Shown here: positions 35,701-48,980 of the stretch, piece after piece
Layout: each line of letters begins with the position of its first letter
Numbering within the stretch: the first letter of the stretch is position 1
Assembly (NCBI GenBank): GCA_010093705.1
Contig: MU006091.1
Span: forward strand, 1,168,702 to 1,232,701
Length of the DNA: 64,000 bases
Origin: Patellaria atrata CBS 101060
Lineage: Eukaryota; Ascomycota; Dothideomycetes; Patellariales; Patellariaceae
Direction of reading: 5' to 3'
The notes under the pieces: model-generated
Database searches by the model: none
The model's input: the letters and a program-made list of their open reading frames with translations, nothing else
What the model was told of the DNA's origin: nothing
Position numbers and translations under genes: made by a program

Positions 35701-36266
35701 ACCTAACATGAAAGTGGGAACCTTTCGATATACCATTTATTTTTAATCCCAATCACGGTATAAATTGCTCCAGAAATGATAAAGATGGCTCCGATTATTC
35801 CGAGTGCAGGTGTTATCTTTGGTGTTATAGGAAGCGGTTCGCGATTTACAGAGGTCCCTAAAAGCGGTTAGTGAGGTTTAATCCGAACATACTGAAATGC
35901 CATACCGTTAGTTGCGGTGGGAGAAGGGGTGGGATCTAAAGTTATCGAAGGAGAAACTGATTCTTCGGAATTCAGCTCTGTCGTAGAAGAAGGGCGCTCC
36001 TCGGATCTGCTAGACGCAATGGTCGATCTAATCGAGGTCCTGAAGGTGGTTGAAGCATTTTCGATATTTGAGTTTGATGTTGTTTGACTCGGCGACTCTT
36101 CGTTTTGAGATGTTGTTGGACTTATCCGGGACGTTGTCTCAAAACCGGAAGCTGCTGAAGATTCCACATCTTGTCGACGCAATAACGCATGATGTGAAGC
36201 TGTCGTGGTGATGGTAGAGAAATTAAAGCAAACAACAGTATATAATAGATAGCGGAAGGAACGCAT
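32774..36266 (-). CDS. Seven-TM DUF4203 (TM7S3/TMEM198-like) protein with long tail
   Basis: Four exons (35906-36266, 35734-35857, 35242-35678, 32774-35199) give 1115 residues. The order is signal peptide (MRSFRYLLYTVVCFNFS), a Ser/Thr-rich ectodomain of about 100 residues likely to be O-glycosylated, then six closely spaced hydrophobic helices starting at LGIIGAIFIISGAIYTVIG. After a short polar loop (NEDIFPLFTDTYP) comes a seventh helix (EIAAIIIIFLLGLISQF). About 750 residues of charged, Ser/Pro-rich, probably disordered cytoplasmic tail follow, with a coiled-coil-like KERREKREAEKIEAQ start and a Gln/Arg-rich end. This is the fungal DUF4203 layout; function is unknown to me. The intron before the last exon uses donor GTACGT. 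Confidence 0.88.
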
Positions 36267-38172
36267 CAGGACGACTCTGTGCCGATACGCTTTTGTAGTA
36301 ACAACTGCAACCCTTCTTCCATAACCAATGAATATATCGAGAATCTCTTGAGCAAATTACCTATTTCGGTAACCTAAAGGACATATAGATGCTCTGTGAT
36401 GTTGTCCCTAGTTCGCTATATGCTTAAAGCACTCCGGTCTCTGGTTTAGGCTATAGACGGGGGTTGTTCCATAGGCACTTCAACCAGATCGCTGGTCTAT
36501 GTGTAAGGAAGCGTATAGCGACGGCGGGATGGTATGATAGCAACAGAGGAGGATAAATTGTGAATTAAAAGACAAGAAGACAAGGAAAATAAAAACGAAT
36601 GACGAAGGTGAGGATAATGAACGACAATATGCGAGAACGAAAGTTGGAACAGCCAAGTGCAAAAAGAGAGTTGTTCATGTTTCCTCTGTTCCGATAGCTG
36701 CAGGAGATTCACAAACCCATGCGGCTTTGACAGGTTCTCAGGAAGCGGGCAACACGAAAGAGGCTAGGGTCGCGCCAATTGCACGACGCGTGTTCGACGC
36801 AAAGAAGTTCACGACCTGTAACGAAATGGGCAACTTAGCTGACCTGGGCTAGCGAATTGTTCCCCCATCAGGATCAGCACGAGTGATCGGAATTGGCGCC
36901 GATAGCTCGAGAAAGGCGTCAAGAGAAGCTCAGCGTGGGAGAGAGTCGGGTTCTCCCATGTTCAAAGAAAGCTGAAAAAGGAAATTGGAAGGTCAGATTC
37001 TGATTCCAGGAAATTACATCTGGAGACGGAGCAAGCCACGACTCTTCGCCTGAGCGAAACGGTCGGTACTAGAATGGTAGACGAGTGCTTAATCGTCCAG
37101 CGCGTGACAAATGGCTTGAACTGAGAACATGCAAATAGGAGAATTTTTGATACAGTAGGTGTTGCCCAAGTCCTTTGAACTGAAGCATGAAATGCAAACA
37201 TGATACTCTCTGGTGTGACGTGGTCCATAGAGCGTGGAAAGGAGTGCCACAATTCCACAAAGCGTGGTGAGTGGTACAGGTATTTGGTGGAGAACAGTTT
37301 GCTCAATGCTCAGCAGCACTTCGCCTTCCGACCTCCAACTTCCTCGGGCCCCAGTTTGGTTCGAGTTTACCACAGTAATGTTTGTGATCGTCCAAGGGAT
37401 CCCCTTTCCCGACGACTTGTGAGACAAGGGGTCCGCCATGTTCTTCAAAGCTCGTGCGTCCGCTCAAAATGTACAAGCGAGATTATCAGGCCAACGAACC
37501 TCGTGGCGCCGTTGGTTACTTGTATGACATCAACTTGATTGGTCCCGCATGTATAGATAGATTTCCATATATTTGCATGCTTCTCCTCCGATGATGGGCT
37601 CTGCAGATTGCAAACTGTTCAGAAATCAGGATTTTGAGGTTGCGTTGACGTTGAAAGTAGAGTACGGCTTCGTCGGCTCGCCAATTTGACTTGCATGACT
37701 CCCCTTGGACCACGATGACCGTGCTACAAAATGCCTTAAGCCCTGGGAATTATAGCTGGTCTGGGGTATTCCGTCCTTCAGCACTATCCGGTTCCGATTG
37801 CCGAACAATATCACCGAGAGCCGAAACTCCGTGTTAAGTAAGGTATGGTTCGGACATGGAGGTTGCTCTCTTTGGATCTGTGTTACACGGTAGTCAATAG
37901 ATACAACCCCCTACCTATCATACCTAGCTTTTGTGATACTCAGTACCGCAGAGCCACGATATCCACCTCTTAGTCTACTCTGTGCATGCGGGAGACAATT
38001 GCGTCGACTCCCTTGCAATTTAACATAGAACGACTGTTGTGCAACTCGCAGCTGTACATGTTCGCACACTGCAGAATTCAAGAGATGGGAATGGTGGAGA
38101 GCATATGCAGTGCATTGTGGAATCCATTCGGCAGCCATCAATGGTTCTCAGAACGATGGTCTGTATTCGCGT
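36267..38172. other. Intergenic stretch, no supported gene
   Basis: About 1.9 kb between the DUF4203 start and the glutathione synthetase stop. Overlapping open frames of 60-120 codons on both strands (36480-38266) show no domain or splice-compatible neighbours. I see no RNA gene or repeat of note. Confidence 0.55.
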
Positions 38173-39924
38173 TCACACATCGATCAAGCAACAACTATCC
38201 ATAGCTCCAAACCCGGCCGCAACCCCTCCCTCCTCGCTCTGGTCTCCCTTTGTTCTTAAAAGGTAACCAGCCTCGAAGTTCTCCAGGATCTCACCTTTTT
38301 CAAGTTTTCCATCACCATGCCTCCAGATGCATACACCGTAGACGCCCAATTCTCCAATGACGCCTCCTTTCTGCACCTCACCATTTCTAAGGATGGCGTT
38401 GTGGAGCGCGGGAGGCTCGATCATCTCCATAAGTATGTACGCAGGCCAATGTGACTCTGGTTGACTCTTCAGGAAGTCCGGTATGGCTTTACGATACACG
38501 TTATTACCACCACCCTCGCGCTGGGGCTTTAGAACATAACGGCTAGCTGTCTCTGGATCGGTCGCCAGCTTCCGCGCTTCCAATCCTGCCTGACTTTCAT
38601 CAAGAGGATAGATTGGCGCAAATGTTTTCAGAACCCTACTTGCAACAGCATCGTCGGGAAGAAAGCGCGAGAGATGAGGCGAATTAGGTGTGGCCAAAAC
38701 CTGCTGTATTTTCTTACAGCCAGCCAATTGAGTCAATATCGTGGGGCATTTGATGGCTCTGCTGCGCTCCAGATGGAGTCTGGCGTTCCAGTCTTCTTCG
38801 TTTCTATAATCGTCCGGAGAGTATCCTGACCGGAAGTACACGGTTGTCACTTCAAAGGTACTCGATGGACTATGTGGAGGAGTATATATGAGTGAGCGAT
38901 CCGTATCAAGATAAGTATCCGTGAGCACTCGATCAAGCGGAAGCCGGAAAACTCTGATACCTTGTGATTGTAGCGAATACTCCAAATGTCTTTGGTCGAA
39001 GATGTTACGCTCGGGATCCTGCACCAAGAATAGGACGCATTTCGTGCGATTTCCCTGAGATGAGCTATATGTTCTGTGTGCTACTGCTAAACCAGCTGAT
39101 AACTGCGGGACGGAGGTGCTCTTAGGAAGATTGTCGAGGTCTATAATTGAGCGAGCTTCCTCAGGATATGCATCAATGGACACTAAATAAGTGTGTAACG
39201 CTGATACCTGGCTCGCAAGACCACCAAATGATGAGGCAATTGTGTTGAATTCTACCTGCTTAATTTCTGGTGTCGCGTTCGCAGTTGATGGATCAATGTG
39301 TACCATGTAGTCTGATCTAAACAAGCCCAAAGAAAGATCCTAAAATAAGTCAACTAAGTTCACTTGTTCTGATTTAGGTCCTGATTTACTTGAGCATAAC
39401 CTTCCTTTTTAACAGCCATGTGTATCTTCCATAATCTTTCTACGAATTCATCGATGCCGAGCAGTCTATAGATCTCATAAAGTAAGTAAGCTTGATAATA
39501 AGCCACACCACGGCCATATTTATTATGTAGCCAGAATTCCAATTGGAGATGTTTCCTGCTAACGAGTTTCCTAAAATGAGGGGGGGGAAGGGGAAAATAA
39601 GAAAATACTCATGACCTACTCCGTGATAATGTTACCAAGCCATTCTTCATCTCTTATAATAGCCGCATACAGTTCATTGTAAGCTTGGGCTATTTCAAGG
39701 CCTTCTTCAAAGCAGGTCCTGGGAAACAAACTTGGAAACAGAGTCACAGGAGCAGTTGTGGCTAGTACTCCAGCTGGATCCTTCTCCGACTCTACGAAGG
39801 ATGGAGCTGGTCTAACAGCCAATCCATGGGCAATTGACCAGTCCTTGAGGTTAGAGAGAAGAAATGAAGCACGCTCTTCATTCAAGTCAGGCGGGTACTT
39901 CGGATAGATAGAGGTACCTGCCAT
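38173..39924 (-). CDS. gsh2: Glutathione synthetase, eukaryotic ATP-grasp type
   Basis: It joins gamma-glutamylcysteine and glycine with ATP to make glutathione, in the cytosol. Three exons (39620-39924, 39390-39570, 38173-39339) with introns of 49 and 50 nt give 550 residues. Visible are LKDWSIAHGLAVRP, YYQAYLLYEIYRLLG, the substrate block LSLGLFRSDYMVH, KQVEFNTIASSFGGL, and VYFRSGYSPDDY. The ATP lid glycine loop follows (LKPQREGGGNNVY), then ILMEMIEPP. MAGTSIYPKYPPDLNEE at 39924 fits the family N-terminus. An upstream in-frame ATG at 40035 would add 37 residues without family support. It is divergent to the SNF2 gene across 722 bp. Confidence 0.95.
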
Positions 39925-40646
39925 CACAGACAGTGATAATTCTCGCCAAAGAACCTTCTCCAATCGTGTTTTTGTAGTTGTAGAGGGAAACGACCTCGAG
40001 CAATTGTTATAAGGTACCAGTTGTCGATATGACAAATCCGCGGTGGTACCAGCCTTAACGGCATGGCGGATTAGGTAATCGCGGGCTCACCAAAACCGCG
40101 CACTAAAAGTTAGGTAGGCTTGCAATTTGTGGCGCAGGCAGAACGGCACGTGCACGGTTCTCGCGGAAACCCGACGCGGAGTCGCGGACAAGGCTGAGGC
40201 GCTCACTTCGCGTCAAGCAACTTTACCAAGCAATGTCTGTATCTCTGTTTTGATCGAAAAATTAGAACATGAATTCTAGTCGTTTGCACCCCAAGGAGGA
40301 AGATCTATAAGAATTTCGCGCATTCGTCCCACGTTAGTCAAAGGCAGCGTGAGCTTCGTCTACTCTCCTGCTCCTTTGTTGTTGACCATTGCTCAACCAT
40401 CTTCCATAAAAAATATATAACAACTCCTAAAGTTGAACTTCAACAGTTTCATCAAAAGTTCCTTAAGGCATCTTTCATAAATATTCCGGGCCCTATTCGC
40501 ATACTTACTGCTCGACGCGTAGCTTACTCACGTCACACTTCGCCCAGAACCAACATTGCCAGGTCATGTATTACTGCATGATCTAACTGAAGCGGTCCGA
40601 TTAGTCGCGATATCACTCTTTCAACAGTCTTGTTCCTTCCTCAACT
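39925..40646. promoter_or_regulatory. Divergent promoter region, GSH2 / SNF2 ATPase
   Basis: About 720 bp between two start codons with no gene inside. No specific regulator site is claimed. Confidence 0.5.
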
Positions 40647-43600
40647 ATGACTTCCGACGATCCTTATTCTTGGTCCATCGAAGAGGTCATTGATGCTATC
40701 TGCAGGTCTAGAGGTTTGGCTGAGAGCAGGCCACATGCTTTTTTAGGAAATCCAGAGAAGCTTGAAGAAATTTTTCGCAAGCAAAAAATTGATGGCGCTA
40801 CATTACTAGAGGATGTGGACGGCAGCTTCTTGAAAGATGAATGCGGAATCCAAGCTCTTGGAGAACGAGGTGCAATTCTTAAAGCAATTAGGTCTCTTCG
40901 AGGTCAATCCGGCCAGTATCAATATCACAATCCAGATCACCCTCAGTTCCATGGTGCCAGTGCTCATGTTCGCGGTGTCACACCGCTAATCCCACATTCT
41001 CCCGCACACCGTATTTCGGAATCACCAGGACTCCCTCTGCGTAGCTTTACCCCTTTCCAACAGAACTATCCAGAAGCAGGCTCATCAGTCCATGCACTCA
41101 ACTATTCAGCCACGAAAGTTCAAGAACCGGAAGTTACAGTTAAATCCAGACTAGCAGAGGTTACTAATAACAGGTTTCCGTCTAATGGTATCAAGAGTAG
41201 GACTGACGAGTTCGTAATCGAAGACTCCAATGGACGGAAGCGTCGTAAACTTGACCTAACGCAAATTAAGACTCATACACCGTCAGTTGACCTTACTTCA
41301 CAAGAGACCCCGAACGTATCTCCCAACTCTATTTCAACACCCTATCCCGCACTTGGTGCTGATCAACGTAGAGATATAAGCGGGAATAGCAACGCTTATC
41401 TTGGTTCTCACAAATTTCCTGTTGATGAAGTTTTCTTCGGATCCGTCCCCATAGGTGGTTCGTTCAGTGATAATTCTGATATGGACTTCTCAATCTCGTA
41501 CTCTCGCAACTCTCTTAAGCATGCGCTCATCCCTGGTCTCCAGGAATATGTGAACTCTCAAATGCGACATTTCCTTAGCGGACCGGAACAGAAGAAAATC
41601 GTGAGAGGGTCACATTCGGCGATTGCAATATTTCCTTATAGAGAAGATATATGTATGGATGATCACCCAAGATCCGTTATGGTTCTCCAGACAGATGAAG
41701 GCAAGGTGGTAATTTCAAGGCAAGACACCGTTACGATGACCATAGAATCACCAGTAAACGGAGCTGAACAAAGTCACGAATGGGACCACTTGCTGCACTG
41801 GGCGGACAAGGACAAGGACGATACCGTTTTACCGTTATGGGGAGAGTCAGATACGGAAGAAAAATTGAGCTCATCATTTTGGGATGAGGTTGAAGAAGAG
41901 GAAAGAGGGAAGGCCAATTCTCGGTCGAAGCTGCTAGATAAAGACTCCGTTGCTCAGATTATTAGTGAAGCGGTCAATAAGTTCATCACATTGTGGAAAG
42001 CCAGCAAACTCCCCGTAAGACAGAATCAAGCATGGGCAATCTGGAAGAAGGCACGGCGTCAAAAAGATCGGCTTATGCTGATCACCTTTGCGCGACAGGA
42101 ATTACGCCGATTAGACAATCGTTTGGCCAAGCTTACGAATAGCATTCTCAACGAAACGTGGAACAGAATTGCCGACGTAGAAAAGCAGTGCCTAATTTTA
42201 GAGGAGACAGTGTTCCAACGGGAAGAAATCTTATGGAAAAAGGAGCTATGGGAATCCAAGCACCCGCCCCCAAAACCTTTGAAGAAAGTGTTTAGGAAGA
42301 AAACAGTTCCTCGCGATGGGGACGATGGGGACGACGTAGATTTAGACTCGGAGATTGCTTCCGAGCCCGAAACCGCTTTGGAATCTGACCGTTTTATTCA
42401 CATCGACGAGATAGATATGACGCAACTATTTGGCACAAACAGTGACGGTGCTGAGACAGTTCCAGAGGGTATGAATCAGGAACAGCACCAAGATGTTGAG
42501 GACCGAATGGACATCGATATTGAGGAGCCGAATGAGAGTTACGCACCGCATATTGAAGAGCCTGTAGAAGATCAATCCAACCCCACAGCTTCTGAAACGA
42601 TACGACAGACCACCGAAGAGAAAGGTGTAGTACTCTCTTGTGGGCATGTGATTGATCTGACAGCGGATACAGACTCGTCAGATTCAAAGACAGAGTCTGA
42701 TGAGCATGACTCTGTGGCAGTAAACAGTAAGCATCTCTTAGCGTACCAATGGAGTTTCTACTGGAGCAAAACTCCAGAAAGGTGCGCAGACAAAGAGGTG
42801 GAAGCTTGGTCATATGAGGAACTACAGGAGCGCGATGATCGGAAGCGGCTCGTTATGAAAATCCTTCGGACTTTGGATGAACCTGTTTATATCCTTATGA
42901 CACGACGTATTCGTCAAATCCACAAGAATGATTTCTTAGATGAGATTTCTAGAGCGTTCGATGCGCTTAAGAACGGGGGTGAACGAATTACTGGCCTTGA
43001 CGACAATGATACCACGATTATGTTGCGCTTTGCTGTGCTGTATCTTTGCTGGTATCAATGTTCCTATTCCATCTGGAACGGTGATCCTCGTGGAGCGCAA
43101 GAAGAAGTAAAAGTGGCACTTGAACAAGTTACTGTTGATGCAAAGTTGTTCAGACCATTCTACGAATTTGTTAGGAGAGTATTGTTTTCGCATTCTAAAC
43201 CAATCCAAAGGAAGTTGCTACTCTCACAGGATAGCAAACAAAAGAACAGCGCGGTTTCTGAAGAACAGGAAACTCTATTAGAAAGCTCCGATGATCCTAT
43301 AATAATGGACACACCACATAAGAGAAGGAAACGAGAGGTGAAGCAGAGCGTCGATGCTAAGCAAAGGCGTCAAGAAGCCATCCAAAGACAAGAGGATCAA
43401 GTACTGAAAGAGTCTCAACTAAAGGTCATGCTTGGTTCAGATCTAGTCACTGATAAAGAAGGAATCATAATAAACCCATCGAAGAATGCAGAACATGGTT
43501 TAATCTACATCAACCGTCGCATTAGTACTTCGATAAAGAAGCATCAGATTGAAGGCGTTCGATTCCTATGGCGTGAAATTGTAACACCAGGTCAGTCATC

Positions 43601-45885
43601 AATGCAGGGATGTCTTTTAGCGCACACAATGGGTTTAGGAAAAACTATGCAAGCGTGAGTACATCTCTTAGGTTCACGGTGATATTCAAGTTGATTAATT
43701 CCGCAGAATCGCTCTCCTCATGACAATTGCGGAAGCAGCTGGATCACCCGACCCTGCGATCTTTGAACAGATCCCACCTAGTCTACGGGAATCGAGAAGC
43801 TTAGTTCTTTGCCCCGCGCCCCTAACTGTAAATTGGGAGGAAGAGTTTAAGAAGTGGGCTCCGCCCAGTATCTCGTCCAGTTTACTTGGCAGAGTTCGCC
43901 GTATAGATGCTGAGATTCCTCCTATATCTCGTCTCAACACCATATCCGCTTGGTTTACGGGAGGTGGAGTCTTGATAATCAGCTACAGTATGCTCCGTCA
44001 GCTGGTGTCAGAAAGGTCCAGAGCAGCTTTAGGTGCTGAATCAGCGGATCTTGTCAAAAATCAACTCCTTAACGGGCCAAACTTAATTATTGCTGATGAG
44101 GCACACACGCTTAAGAATCCGCAGACGAGTATTGCATCTTTAGCTAAACAATTTCGCAGCACAAGTAGAATCGCATTGACTGGATCGCCTCTTTCGAACC
44201 ATCTTATTGAATATTTTGCAATGATCGATTTTGTATCGCCAGGATATCTTGGGAGCATCATGGAATTTAAAGCACACTATCAGGAGCCTATTCAAGAAGG
44301 TTTCTTCGTTGACAGTACACCAGCGGAGTATCGAAAGGCATTGAAAATGCAGAAAGTCCTCGAGAAAGAAATTGGCCCGAAGGTTCACCGTGCGGACATA
44401 ACAGTACTAAAGGGTGATCTTCCACCGAAAGTCGAGTTCGTCATCACGGTTCCCTTGACGGCACTTCAGCACGACTCTTATAAGCTCTATGTAGAGCTTG
44501 TGGAGTCTGGAGTTAACGATGACTTAAGCAACGCAAAGATGTGGCAATGGCTGAATATACTTGCGTTGATATGCAATCATCCAAAGAGTTTCAAGGACAA
44601 AGCTACTCCTAAAAAACAGATAGAGATAAGTGACGACCAGTTACCGGATATTACTGATGAGGTCCCGGATGAAAATGACGACGATGTCGTAGGTGTACAG
44701 CTCACATCGAGCGGCCTCAAAGCACAAGAAGCACTGTATGCAACCGTCCAGAACTTGGGTGATGCTCATCACTCGAATAAGATTCAAATGTGTCTTGCTA
44801 TCATCTCCTTCGCGAGAAAAGCGGGAGACAAAACCCTGCTCTTTTCCCACAGTCTTTATACTCTTAACTATGTCCAAAAGGAGCTCGCGAATAGGAAGAT
44901 ACCCCTAGTAAGGCTGGACGGGAAGACTAAAATGACCGCTAGACAGACCATGGCTACGGTGTTCAATAAGGACGGAGAATCTGACGTGTTCCTCATTTCC
45001 ACAACAGCTGGCGGACAAGGATACAATCTCCCGGGCGCGAACCGAGTCATCATTTTGGACTTCAAATTCAATCCGGCGTGGGAGGAGCAAGCTATTGGAC
45101 GAGCATATCGCATTGGACAGCGAAAGCCAGTATTTGTCTATCGGCTTATTGCGGGCGGAACCTTTGAAGAAAAGATGTACAACAAGACAATCTTCAAAAC
45201 GCAACTAGCGTCCCGTGTCGTTGACAAGAGAAGGCCATATAGATACGCTCAAAAGTCTCGGCCCGGCGAGTTTCTCTTCCCTCCTAAACACGTGGAACAG
45301 AAAAGGATCACTACACAGGACGGTAGGGGCAAGGACCCGTTTGTTCTTGACAAGATTCTAGCGAGACTACCAGAAAATCAGGATACGATGATTCGATCCC
45401 TCTCTACTATGGAAGTCTTACAAAATGATGACAATGAAAAGCTCACCAATGAAGAGTTAAGAGAGATTGAAGAAATCTACCAGGGCGAGCAGCTCCGGAA
45501 GACAGATCCCATAGCATATAGAGCTTTCCAAGACCAGATAAGGGCTGCAAGACAGACTGCTGCTCAACAAGCCGAATCGAGTTCTACTATCGTACCGAAC
45601 GTATTACGAGAAATGGACAATGTTTCCGTTGGACGTCAAGGACCAGTTGGAAAACTGCAGAATCTCTTAGCAGAGTTTAAACAAGGTATTGTAGGCGGTC
45701 GAGCTCTCCCTTTCACTCATCGCCAATCTCTGACTGGCGCATCTACTACTGAGCAAGGATCACAAGTCCGAAGACTATCTACAGATGCCAACCTACCGAA
45801 CACGACCGTCTCAGGCGGCGAGAGTACCACAACGAACTTCGCCTTCGATCCAGGAAATTCTCAGTTCCGCTCAGACGTCGGTTAA
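40647..45885 (+). CDS. SNF2-family ATPase, ATRX/ARIP4-like subfamily
   Basis: Two exons (40647-43654, 43707-45885; 52-nt intron) encode 1728 residues. Residues about 7-90 look like a SAM domain (YSWSIEEVIDAI, KIDGATLLEDV, GIQALGERGAILKAI). A long charged linker follows. The ATPase core starts near residue 965: HQIEGVRFLWREIV, motif I AHTMGLGKTMQA (the AHxMGLGKT form typical of ATRX/ARIP4), motif II DEAHTLKNP, TGSPLSNHLIEYF, the C-lobe with LLFSHSLYTLNYVQ, STTAGGQGYNL and motif VI QAIGRAYRIGQRKPVFVY. The protein should be a nuclear DNA translocase in chromatin or recombination control; the exact role is not known from sequence. The intron splits the codon just after motif I. Confidence 0.93.
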
Positions 45886-47015
45886 GGAGACTAAACAAAC
45901 CCTCCACGGGAATTATACGTCATCTGCAAGTGATGAAAGCAGGACAGTACAGCGCTGGCTAAGGCCAAACTTGCTAGCCTCCTAAGGTGGACAACTTCCC
46001 TCAAGTGTTTCCCTTACTCTAACGACACACCTTATCGTGTTCTCCAAATACTTTCTCCTATTTCGACTTTAAGTTTTTATTTTAGGCGTATGGAGCTGCG
46101 AATTCTCGCCTAAAAGAGTCCTACCACCTCTCATGGGGCGGACATTCCAACGCGAGAGGGCTTTGCTTCAGATCGATATTCCAGACGATACCCTATGATT
46201 GACTTGGTTTCTTCCTATTATATGATCCATGGTTCCTGCATGGCGTATGGCGTCTTCTATACCTTTGCGGAGATCTCAAATGAGAGGATTGATTTCAGAA
46301 AGATAGAATCTCCAGTGCCGTCTTAGAATGTGGAAGATATGCAAAGGCTTTAGTTCTAGATCGATTTCTCGCGAAATCGTGGGTTCAATTTGTACAGTAC
46401 GATAGATAGTATGAACTCAATAAGAGAGGTGACAAGTGTTTCGCGTATAACAGCCGTGCTTATGTTTTAGGTTGTAGTATACACTCGGTCCTGGATCCGA
46501 CGGTCCAGACACAATGAAAGAGTAAGAAAGACTCAATGCTGGTACGGATTATATTGCTAGCTAGCTTTAGAAGCACGCGGCCAGACTCTGGGTTCGCGGT
46601 TGTGTAGAATTTTGAGACCATCTGGCACCGCTCTGGCTACACTGGCTACTCTGCATAGTAAGTTGAGTAAAAGGATGCAGACGGAGAATACGGACCACTG
46701 TATCCTACTGTAATTACTTTTGTCTTTCTCGTATAGTTCCAAGTGGCGCTCTGTCCAGTTTCTATCTAATACCGGAGAACCAATCATGCTACGGGTTAAA
46801 TAATCCATACATATCCCCGCCATTTCTCCATTTCTCACCTCCGCACAAAAAGCCAGGAAAGTGTCTCCCGCAACTTTCTTTTAAAAGCCCGTACACCCTA
46901 CTCGTGCAAGGAGAACTCCCATCTTCTCCCACCCATACGTCTATATTCATACGGACAAATCAATTGTTCGTAGAAACCGTAACCTAGCTTGCAAGACGAT
47001 AGCTTTCTGTTCATC
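45886..47015. other. SNF2 3' flank and HEM1 promoter
   Basis: About 1.1 kb with no supported gene. The 93-codon minus frame at 46557-46838 has no recognisable domain. The sequence just before 47016 must include the HEM1 leader. Confidence 0.55.
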
Positions 47016-48980
47016 ATGGAGGCCATGCTTCGTCAATCTCGCTCTATGTGTCCTTTCCTGAAGAAGACGTCGCCCGCAACTCTTCGCTCTTTGTCGACGA
47101 CCACTGCCCACAATGTATCGGTTGGTGGTGGTAGCATGTCGAACTTGCAAGTTCTAGCACGTCGTTGCCCCGTTATGGGCAAGGCGCTTGCTGTTCAAAG
47201 CGCTCGCGGCTGCGATGCTTCCCTTGCTGGTGTTTATGGTGGTACTCGCGCTTGTCACACTAAGATTGCAAGGGCCAACTTGCACACCACCCGAGCAAAA
47301 GGAGCGCAAGCTGTTGATATCGGAACCGTTCGTCGTGAAAGGGGTAGGATACACGCATCGCGGATGCCCATAGACGTATTTGCTAACGAAACACTCGCAG
47401 ACCATTTTCCCCACGCCGTTAAACCGCAACTTCAAGCAGCCCCTCAAGAAACTCCCGTCGGACCACCTCCACCCCCGCCTCCTGTTAAATTCGATTATGA
47501 AGGTTTCTACAATGCTGAGCTTGACAAGAAGCACAAGGACAAATCTTACCGTTACTTCAATAACATTAACAGGTTGGCGAAGGAATTTCCCCGTGCTCAC
47601 ATGTCAGACAAAGAGCAGCGCGTTACGGTCTGGTGCTCTAACGACTATCTTGGAATGGGCCGTAATCCTCAAGTGTTGAAAAGCATGCATGAGACGCTCG
47701 ATACGTACGGTGCCGGAGCAGGAGGTACGAGAAATATCTCGGGCCATAACCAACATGCAATGGCTCTAGAGAAGACAATTGCGAAACTACATGCGAAAGA
47801 GGGCGCTCTTGTGTTTTCTTCCTGCTATGTCGCCAATGATGCTACCCTGGCGACACTTGGGAGCAAGCTTCCTGATTGTGTCATCCTGTCCGATAGTCTC
47901 AACCATGCTTCGATGATTCAAGGTATTAGGCACTCTGGTGCTAGGAAGTTGGTGTTCAAGCACAACGATGTGGCAGATCTAGAGGCAAAACTCGCCTCTC
48001 TGCCCCCGGAAGTGCCGAAGATCATTGCCTTCGAAAGCGTGTACAGCATGTGTGGTTCCATTGGGCCAATCGAGGAAATTTGCGATTTGGCCGAGAAGTA
48101 TGGCGCAATTACCTTTTTGGATGAGGTTCATGCCGTTGGAATGTATGTTTCACTACAGATTGCAATGCTATTCAATAACTAATCTTTGTCTAGGTACGGG
48201 CCACATGGTGCAGGTGTTGCAGAGCACTTAGATTACGAGTCACATCTTGCGGGTAAACCAAACGGTACTATCATGGACAGAATTGACATCATTACTGGAA
48301 CGCTCGGGAAGGCCTACGGTTGTGTTGGTGGTTACATTGCCGGATCTGCAAAGATGGTTGATACGATACGGTCACTTGCCCCCGGATTCATCTTCACCAC
48401 CTCTCTTCCCCCAGCTACTATGGCTGGCGCAAAGTCAGCTATTGAATACCAGATGGCATACCAGGGCGACCGTCGACTTCAACAATTACACACCCGTGCG
48501 GTGAAGGATTCCCTTGGCGCCAGAGACATTCCGGTCATTCCTAATCCGAGTCATATCATCCCAGTTCTAGTTGGTAATGCCGAGCTCGCCAAACAAGCAA
48601 GTGATCTGCTTTTGGAAGATTGGGGAATCTATGTTCAAGCTATCAACTATCCTACGGTCCCTGTCGGGCAAGAACGTTTGCGGATCACCCCAACTCCAGG
48701 ACATGTGCGCGAATACCGGGATCATCTGGTCGAGGCAGTCGACTCTGTATGGAGACAACTTGGTATCAAAAGAACTAGTGAGTGGGCCGCTGAGGGAGGT
48801 TTCATCGGGGTTGGAGAAGCTGGTATAAAGGAAGTGGAGCCGCTTTGGACGGATCAACAACTCGGCGTTGACGTTGTCCTACATGAGATGAAGGCAGGCC
48901 AAGGAGCCGCCGGTGTTCTTGAAGCTGTTCTGGAGAACGAGAGAAAGGAAACAGCTCAAGCTGTCGCGGCTGCCGCCTGA
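47016..48980 (+). CDS. hem1: 5-aminolevulinate synthase, mitochondrial
   Basis: It condenses glycine and succinyl-CoA to 5-aminolevulinate, the first step of haem synthesis, in the mitochondrial matrix with PLP. Two exons (47016-48142, 48194-48980) give 637 residues. The N-terminal 100 residues form a basic, Ser/Thr-rich presequence with two haem-regulatory Cys-Pro motifs, MCPFLK (Cys12) and RCPVMG (Cys51). The catalytic domain shows [50 protein letters not shown] (spliced at the Met codon) and the PLP lysine motif [14 protein letters not shown]. The start [16 protein letters not shown] matches fungal orthologues; the in-frame extension to 46989 begins with TTG and is not used. Haem feedback on import is expected from the CP motifs. 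Confidence 0.97.

Noticed and set aside
39925-40035. N-terminal extension of glutathione synthetase
   Set aside because: The extra 37 residues do not resemble the family; the ATG at 39924 gives the expected N-terminus.
46989-47015. Upstream extension of HEM1
   Set aside because: It begins at TTG; the ATG at 47016 matches known fungal starts.
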